From Sphaerotilus natans (GTDB lineage: Bacteria > Pseudomonadota > Gammaproteobacteria > Burkholderiales > Burkholderiaceae_C), in assembly GCF_900156335.1 (NCBI RefSeq), contig NZ_FTMZ01000033.1, positions 1-34,896 of the forward strand: a stretch of DNA of 34,896 bases, given 5' to 3'. Shown piece after piece: positions 28,401-34,896 of the stretch (positions are counted from its first letter, which is position 1; every line of letters starts with the position of its first letter). Below the pieces are notes generated by a model. That model was not told where the DNA came from and did not search any database. It saw only the letters and a program-made list of their open reading frames with translations. Made by a program: the position numbers and the translations under genes.

Positions 28401-28547
28401 CCGCTGTCGCGCAGCGTCTTCTGGGGGCCGATGGCGGTGGCGATCATGGGCGGCCTGATCGTGGCGACGGCGCTGACGCTGCTGGCGCTGCCGGCGATGT
28501 ACGCCGCCTGGTTCCGTGTCGGACGGGACGACGCGCGACTCGGCTAG
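25410..28547 (+). CDS. RND-family efflux pump, inner-membrane permease
   Basis: A proton-driven export pump of 1045 residues, the expected size. It starts with a cytoplasmic stretch and the first transmembrane segment (YLMIVLMVLGVAAYF), followed by the large periplasmic porter loop, six clustered helices, a second loop and the last helices (FLTFTLLMLQL, FVALLGVIALMGMIQRNSVILIDQI, FGPMAVAIMGG-like end). The proton-relay aspartates are Asp428/Asp429 in LLVDDAIIAVE, matching Asp407/408 of AcrB. It looks like the clade whose members begin NISRWALEHPALTRYL, so drug, solvent or other hydrophobic export is possible and the substrate is not predictable. AGGGGG 4 bases before ATG 25410 supports this start over GTG 25392. 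Its TAG stop is part of the -10 box for the tRNA that follows. Confidence 0.95.
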   Translation: MKVHVHDAVSHSGFNISRWALEHPALTRYLMIVLMVLGVAAYFQLGQDEDPPFTFRAMVVQAYWPGATAQQMADQVTDKIEKTLQEVPHADIIRSYTKPGESVTIFQIKDDSPPKEVQQTWYQTRKKIGDMRATLPAGVLGPFFNDEFGDVYGSIFALSADGFSREELREFADRTRAELLQVKDVAKVEIFGAQPEKVFIELSGQRLAQLGLDLNAVIAQIGAQNAVENAGVLDAGSQNLQVRVGGQFGSLEALRQLPLRVVNPATGVASMTRLGDVATIRRGHIDPPAVKVRHQGREVIALGVSMAKGGDIIALGEALQARVARIRQDLPAGIVLSQVQDQPVAVAKSVGEFVQVLVEAIVVVLAVSFISLGLHTRPLRIDIWPGLVVALTIPLVLAITFVTMYYWGVGLHKISLGSLIIALGLLVDDAIIAVEMMVRKLEEGHDRLYAATYAYDATSMPMLTGTLITAIGFLPIGMAQSTVGEYTFAIFAVTSAALLISWVVSVYFVPYLGARLLKVRPHAEGQPHELFDTPFYSRFRRLVGWCVDHRWITIALTIGVFVLGLAGMGRVQQQFFPDSSRPEILVNLWLPEGATIQESDRLAERLQARLKGEADVESVTSWVGSGVPRFYLPLDQIFPQTNVSQTIVLPKDLAAREALRRRLPEILAAEFPEARGRVTLLPNGPPVPYPVQFRVVGPDPQIVRAWGDKARAVLQASPNLIGVNDNWNEQVKVLRLEIDQDKARALGVSSQSIAQATRMLLSGTPVGQYREGDKLIDIVMRQPLSERDAITDLGNAYVPTASGKSVPLVQIARIGHVWEPGVMWREGRQYAVTVQGDVPDGMQGATVTAEIWPALDKMRAGLPPGYDIQIAGAVAESSKGQGSIAKGVPVMLFLTFTLLMLQLQSFKRAMLVFLTGPMGIAGVAAALLLLDRPFGFVALLGVIALMGMIQRNSVILIDQIEQDRAAGVPDRQAVVESAVRRFRPIVLTAAAAVLAMIPLSRSVFWGPMAVAIMGGLIVATALTLLALPAMYAAWFRVGRDDARLG

Positions 28548-28550
28548 AAT
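28545..28550 (+). promoter_or_regulatory. Candidate -10 box of tRNA-Leu, made from the efflux stop codon
   Basis: TAGAAT includes the TAG stop of the pump gene. It is followed by the GC-rich GTCGCGC, a discriminator of the sort seen at stringently controlled stable-RNA promoters. Transcription would start near 28557, about 25 bases before the tRNA. The -35 region is weak. Confidence 0.45.
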
Positions 28551-28581
28551 GTCGCGCTTTCCGGGAAATCCGGTGCAGGCC

Positions 28582-28668
28582 GCGCGGGTGGCGAAATTGG
28601 TAGACGCACCAGGTTTAGGTCCTGACGCCTTCACGGGCGTGCCGGTTCGAGTCCGGCCCCGCGCACCA
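28582..28668 (+). tRNA. tRNA-Leu (anticodon UAG)
   Basis: An 87-base class II tRNA with encoded CCA. The acceptor stem GCGCGGG (28582-28588) pairs fully with CCCGCGC (28658-28664), followed by ACCA. The anticodon loop is TTTAGGT (28614-28620) with anticodon TAG at 28616-28618, which reads CUA and other CUN leucine codons. The long variable arm (ACGCC...GGCGT) is typical of leucine tRNAs. The T arm is GCCGG-TTCGAGT-CCGGC. The first pair of the anticodon stem is C27-A43, a mismatch. Confidence 0.98.
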
Positions 28669-28674
28669 CATGCA

Positions 28675-28704
28675 GACGTCTTCCGGTTTCCTGCGCCGGA
28701 CGTC
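28675..28704 (+). other. Bulged hairpin between tRNA-Leu and tig
   Basis: GACGT and CCGG pair with CCGG and ACGTC around a 9-base loop, with a CTT bulge on the left side. The hairpin occupies half of the 71-base gap. It may help define the tRNA 3' end, or partly end transcription before tig; it lacks a T-run. Confidence 0.4.
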
Positions 28705-28739
28705 CCTCCTGAATTCAAGCAACTGTAGAGCTTCAGAAC

Positions 28740-30047
28740 ATGGCTGTTACCGTGGAGACCCTCGACAAGCTCGAGCGCCGCATCACCCTGACCCTGTCGG
28801 CCGAGGAGATCAAGAACGAGGTCGAGACCCGCCTGAAGAAACTGGCCCGCACGGTCAAGGCCGACGGATTCCGTCCGGGCAAGGTGCCGATGAATGTCGT
28901 GGCCCAGCGCTACGGCTTCTCGGTCCAGTACGAAGTGATGAACGACAAGGTCGGCGCCGCCTTCGCGCAGGCCGCCGGCGAAGCCCAGGTCCGTGTGGCC
29001 GGCACCCCGCGCATCTCCGAGAAGGAAGACGCGGCCGAAGGCCAGCTGCAGTTCGACGCCGTCTTCGAGGTCTATCCTGAAGTCGTCATCGGCGACCTGA
29101 CCGCCGTCGAGATCGAGCGCGCCAGCGCCGAGGTCAACGACGCGGCGATCGACCGCACCCTGGACATCCTGCGCAAGCAGCGCCGCACTTTCACCGAGCG
29201 CGTCGCCGGCGAGGAAGCCACCGACGGCGACCGCGTCACCATCGACTTCGACGGCTCGATCGACGGCGAGCGCTTCGAGGGCGGCAAGGCCGAGGACTTC
29301 CAGTTCCTGCTGGGCGAAGGCCGCATGCTCGAAGCCTTCGAGAAGGCCGTGCGCGGCATGAAGGCCGGTGAGTCCAAGACCTTCCCGCTGAAGTTCCCCG
29401 ACGACTACCACGGCTCGGACGTGGCGGGCAAGGAAGCCGACTTCCTGGTCACGCTGAAGAAGGTCGAGCAGCAGAACCTGCCGGTGGTCGATGACGCCTT
29501 CGCCGAGTCCCTGGGCATCACCGAAGGTGGCGTCGAGGGCCTGCGCGCCGACATCCGCAAGAACCTCGAGCGCGAGGTCAAGTTCCGCGTCGCTGCCCGC
29601 AACAAGCAGGCCGTGATGGACGCCATCGAGAAGGCCGTCACCTTCGACCTGCCGAAGGCCCTGGTCGACGCGGAAGTCGAGCGCCTGGTGGCCAACGCCC
29701 GCGCCGACCTGAAGCAGCGCGGCATCAAGGACGCCGACAAGGCGCCGATCCCGGCCGAGATGTTCACCGCACAGGCCGAGCGCCGCGTGCGCCTGGGCCT
29801 GTCGCTGGCCGAGCTGGTGCGCGCCAACGCGCTGTCGGCCACGCCGGATCAGCTGCGTGCCCACATCGAGGAAATGGCGCAGAGCTACGAGCGTCCGCAG
29901 GACGTCATCGCCTGGTACATGGGCGACCAGCAGCGCATGGCCGAGGTCGAGGCGGTGGTCATCGAGGCCAACGTCACCGACTTCGTGCTGGGTCAGGCCA
30001 AGGTCACCGACAAGGTCCTTGGCTTCGACGAGCTGATGGGCGCCTGA
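28740..30047 (+). CDS. tig: Trigger factor
   Basis: A ribosome-bound chaperone that shields nascent chains and has peptidyl-prolyl isomerase activity. It has 435 residues, as expected. The N-terminal ribosome-binding domain (about 1-115) carries the [12 protein letters not shown] loop that docks on protein L23, here in the place of the usual GFRxGKVP. The FKBP-like domain is about 155-245 ([37 protein letters not shown]), and the C-terminal chaperone arms follow. No clear Shine-Dalgarno sequence precedes the ATG. The gene leads the tig-clpP-clpX-lon block and is separated from clpP by hairpins, so clpP probably has its own promoter. Confidence 0.98.
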   Translation: MAVTVETLDKLERRITLTLSAEEIKNEVETRLKKLARTVKADGFRPGKVPMNVVAQRYGFSVQYEVMNDKVGAAFAQAAGEAQVRVAGTPRISEKEDAAEGQLQFDAVFEVYPEVVIGDLTAVEIERASAEVNDAAIDRTLDILRKQRRTFTERVAGEEATDGDRVTIDFDGSIDGERFEGGKAEDFQFLLGEGRMLEAFEKAVRGMKAGESKTFPLKFPDDYHGSDVAGKEADFLVTLKKVEQQNLPVVDDAFAESLGITEGGVEGLRADIRKNLEREVKFRVAARNKQAVMDAIEKAVTFDLPKALVDAEVERLVANARADLKQRGIKDADKAPIPAEMFTAQAERRVRLGLSLAELVRANALSATPDQLRAHIEEMAQSYERPQDVIAWYMGDQQRMAEVEAVVIEANVTDFVLGQAKVTDKVLGFDELMGA

Positions 30048-30060
30048 GACGCGCCTGAAG

Positions 30061-30077
30061 CCGACGTTTTTCGTCGG
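30061..30077 (+). terminator. First hairpin after tig
   Basis: CCGACG (30061-30066) and CGTCGG (30072-30077) form a perfect stem around a loop of five Ts, 14 bases after the tig stop. Confidence 0.5.
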
Positions 30078-30088
30078 TGAAACGATCC

Positions 30089-30111
30089 AAGGGGCGCCTA
30101 AGGCGCCCCTT
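30089..30111 (+). terminator. Strong hairpin after tig
   Basis: AAGGGGCGCC (30089-30098) and GGCGCCCCTT (30102-30111) form a perfect 10-bp stem with a 3-base loop. It is followed by only TTGTCAC, so termination may be partial. From 30112 to 30245 the leader of clpP has no recognised gene. Confidence 0.75.
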
Positions 30112-30245
30112 GTCACATGATCGGCACACCCGTTCCGGGTGTTGAATTACGCAAACCCCCATAATCGGGTTCGTCGCGGACGTCGCGGCCTTTCCGGTCC
30201 GAAACGTCCCCGCGCCAGACAAGAGTGAAGCTTCAAGGGTCCGCA

Positions 30246-30854
30246 ATGAGCGCAATCGACACGCAGAATCTGGGCATGGTGCCCATCGTCATCGAACAGT
30301 CCGGACGCGGAGAGCGCTCCTACGACATCTACTCGCGCCTGCTGCGCGAGCGTGTCATCTTCCTGGTCGGTCCGGTCAACGACCAGACCGCCAACCTGGT
30401 CGTCGCGCAGCTGCTGTTCCTCGAGAGCGAGAATCCCGACAAGGACATCTCGCTCTACATCAACTCGCCCGGCGGCAGCGTCTCGGCCGGCATGTCGATC
30501 TTCGACACCATGCAGTTCATCAAGCCGCAGGTCTCGACGCTGTGCATGGGCATGGCCGCCAGCATGGGCGCCTTCCTGCTGTCGGCGGGTGCGCCGGGCA
30601 AGCGCTTCGCGCTGCCGAACTCGAAGATCATGATCCACCAGCCGCTCGGCGGCGCCCAGGGTCAGGCCACCGACATCGAGATCCACGCCCGCGAGATCCT
30701 GAAGACGCGCGAGCAGCTCAACCGCATCCTCGCCGAGCGCACCGGCCAGCCGCTCGAGAAGATCCAGAACGACACCGAGCGCGACTACTACATGTCCGCC
30801 GCCGAGGCGCAGACCTATGGCCTGATCGACCAGGTCATCGCCAAGCGCGGCTGA
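30246..30854 (+). CDS. clpP: ATP-dependent Clp protease proteolytic subunit
   Basis: The barrel-shaped serine protease that degrades unfolded proteins delivered by ClpX or ClpA. It has 202 residues. The catalytic triad is Ser106 (MAASMGAF), His131 (MIHQPLGG) and Asp180 (ERDYYM), each at the spacing of the E. coli enzyme. The N-terminal propeptide is short ([18 protein letters not shown]). AAGGG about 7 bases before ATG 30246 supports this start over a GTG at 30225. It is followed 54 bases later by clpX, its unfoldase. No convincing promoter was found in the upstream gap. Confidence 0.99.
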   Translation: MSAIDTQNLGMVPIVIEQSGRGERSYDIYSRLLRERVIFLVGPVNDQTANLVVAQLLFLESENPDKDISLYINSPGGSVSAGMSIFDTMQFIKPQVSTLCMGMAASMGAFLLSAGAPGKRFALPNSKIMIHQPLGGAQGQATDIEIHAREILKTREQLNRILAERTGQPLEKIQNDTERDYYMSAAEAQTYGLIDQVIAKRG

Positions 30855-30908
30855 TGCCCGGCTGGCGTTCCCCGGCATTTCCTTTCCTTCGACTCGAGGC
30901 CGCATTCC

Positions 30909-32189
<1,281 letters not shown>

Positions 32190-32211
32190 GTGATCCCGCA
32201 CCGGGGTGCCG

Positions 32212-32226
32212 GGGCGGGAGCCGCCC
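32212..32226 (+). other. Hairpin between clpX and lon
   Basis: GGGCGG and CCGCCC form a 6-bp GC stem with loop GAG, 22 bases past the clpX stop, followed by TTGC. It may partly terminate the clpX transcript or separate it from a lon-specific promoter that overlaps its right arm. Confidence 0.45.
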
Positions 32227-32253
32227 TTGCAAACCGGTGCCGCGGTCCCAGAT
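32226..32253 (+). promoter_or_regulatory. Candidate heat-shock (sigma-32) promoter of lon
   Basis: CTTGCAA (32226-32232) matches CTTGAAA at 6 of 7, then a 13-base spacer, then TCCCAGAT (32246-32253), which shares CCCA and the last T with CCCCATNT. Transcription would begin near 32260, only a few bases before the ribosome site AGAGAGG (32266-32272). A small inverted repeat, GTCCCA and TGGGAC (32245-32258), covers the -10 box. Confidence 0.4.
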
Positions 32254-32277
32254 GGGACTGCAGAAAGAGAGGTTCTG

Positions 32278-34701
<2,424 letters not shown>

Positions 34702-34732
34702 CGGGCGCACTGAAAAAAAACGGCCAAAACGC

Positions 34733-34762
34733 TTGCGCGTCGAGAATAAGGTGTTCTATACT
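34733..34762 (+). promoter_or_regulatory. Sigma-70 promoter of tRNA-Gly
   Basis: TTGCGC (34733-34738), an 18-base spacer and TATACT (34757-34762). The transcript would begin near 34769, about 49 bases before the tRNA. A weak poly-A/T feature (GAAAAAAAAC near 34712) lies after lon but without a hairpin. Confidence 0.65.
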
Positions 34763-34776
34763 TTCGTTCTCGACGC
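34737..34776. repeat. 10-bp inverted repeat framing the tRNA-Gly -10 box
   Basis: GCGTCGAGAA (34737-34746) and TTCTCGACGC (34767-34776) are perfect complements 20 bases apart. The -10 box TATACT lies in the middle and the expected transcription start lies in the right arm, so a dimeric DNA-binding protein could sit over the promoter. Confidence 0.7.
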
Positions 34777-34817
34777 AGCGCAGACAACCAAATCAGCGCA
34801 GCAAGGCGAAGAGAAAT

Positions 34818-34893
34818 GCGGGAATAGCTCAGTTGGTAGAGCGCAACCTTGCCAAGGTTGAGGTCGCGAGTTCGAGCCTCGTTTCCCGCTCCA
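34818..34893 (+). tRNA. tRNA-Gly (anticodon GCC)
   Basis: A 76-base tRNA with encoded CCA. Acceptor stem GCGGGAA (34818-34824) pairs with TTCCCGC (34883-34889), then TCCA. The anticodon stem CAACC/GGTTG encloses the loop TTGCCAA with anticodon GCC, reading GGC and GGU. The D and T arms are regular. It may be the first of several tandem tRNAs, as the window ends right after it. Confidence 0.98.
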
Positions 34894-34896
34894 GAT

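Noticed and set aside
24171-30116. An open reading frame of 1981 codons on the minus strand across the pump genes, a tRNA and tig
   Set aside because: It lies antisense to genes with strong domain matches. In GC-rich DNA with G/C at third positions, the opposite strand is often free of stops. Its translation is His/Arg/Gln-rich without known domains.
30142-30165. Heat-shock promoter for clpP (GTTGAAT and CCCCCATAAT)
   Set aside because: Both boxes look right but they are only about 9 bases apart, too close for the usual 13-14.
32206-32277. 24-residue N-terminal extension of Lon
   Set aside because: No ribosome site at the upstream ATG, while AGAGAGG precedes ATG 32278, which gives the normal Lon start.

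Overview
The window is GC-rich chromosomal DNA from a Gram-negative bacterium, most likely a betaproteobacterium of the order Burkholderiales, and by overall feel the Leptothrix/Rubrivivax/Roseateles side of it (family placement is inference). The reasons are the long RpoD with an alanine/proline/lysine-rich N-terminus, the exbB-exbD-lpxK-ycaR-kdsB-adk gene order, xseA next to an iron superoxide dismutase, and the block tRNA-Leu, tig, clpP, clpX, lon, tRNA-Gly. It is mostly core genome. I see no phage genes, insertion sequences, CRISPR arrays or rRNA. No gene-free stretch exceeds 300 bases; the longest are 8363-8601, 15494-15696 and 18864-19133, and their contents are listed.

Layout. 1-3368: the C-terminal part of a giant surface or secreted protein with exact 288-bp tandem repeats, cut by the window edge. 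3427-4965: a membrane-bound PAS-GGDEF diguanylate cyclase. 4987-5922 (minus): a class III adenylate cyclase fused to an FHA domain, convergent with the cyclase gene before it. 6017-10668 (minus): dnaG then rpoD, the replication/transcription pair. 10730-12001: an ion transporter of the SLC13/ArsB-NhaD type. 12018-14689 (minus): gamma-glutamyltransferase and a short-chain dehydrogenase of the HSD17B10 type, the latter behind a perfect palindrome that looks like a MerR-family operator. 14840-18863 (minus): exbB, exbD, lpxK, ycaR, kdsB and adk, which join an energy-transducing proton channel to lipid A and Kdo synthesis. 19134-21048: xseA and sodB. 21085-24058 (minus): hpnE, hpnD and hpnC, a tightly overlapped operon that makes squalene from farnesyl diphosphate. 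24243-28547: a two-gene RND efflux pump, divergent from hpnC, with a good sigma-70 promoter and a TetR-like operator just downstream of the expected start of transcription. 28582-34893: tRNA-Leu(UAG), trigger factor, ClpP, ClpX, Lon and tRNA-Gly(GCC), a protein folding and turnover block.

How it fits together. The left end may form a surface-attachment and second-messenger locus: a repeat adhesin followed closely by a c-di-GMP synthase and then a cAMP synthase with a phosphothreonine-binding domain. The middle supplies outer-membrane and membrane building blocks (Kdo, lipid A, squalene/hopanoid precursors) and sits beside an efflux pump. The right end is proteostasis. The most interesting signals beyond the genes are regulatory: a stop-codon-containing palindrome between the two cyclase genes, the ACGT palindrome upstream of the dehydrogenase, the operator between squalene synthesis and efflux, a 10-bp inverted repeat around the -10 box of tRNA-Gly, and -10 boxes built from the stop codon of the preceding gene. 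I found no clearly new multi-gene system; the best candidate for something undescribed is the adhesin / diguanylate cyclase / FHA-adenylate cyclase cluster.
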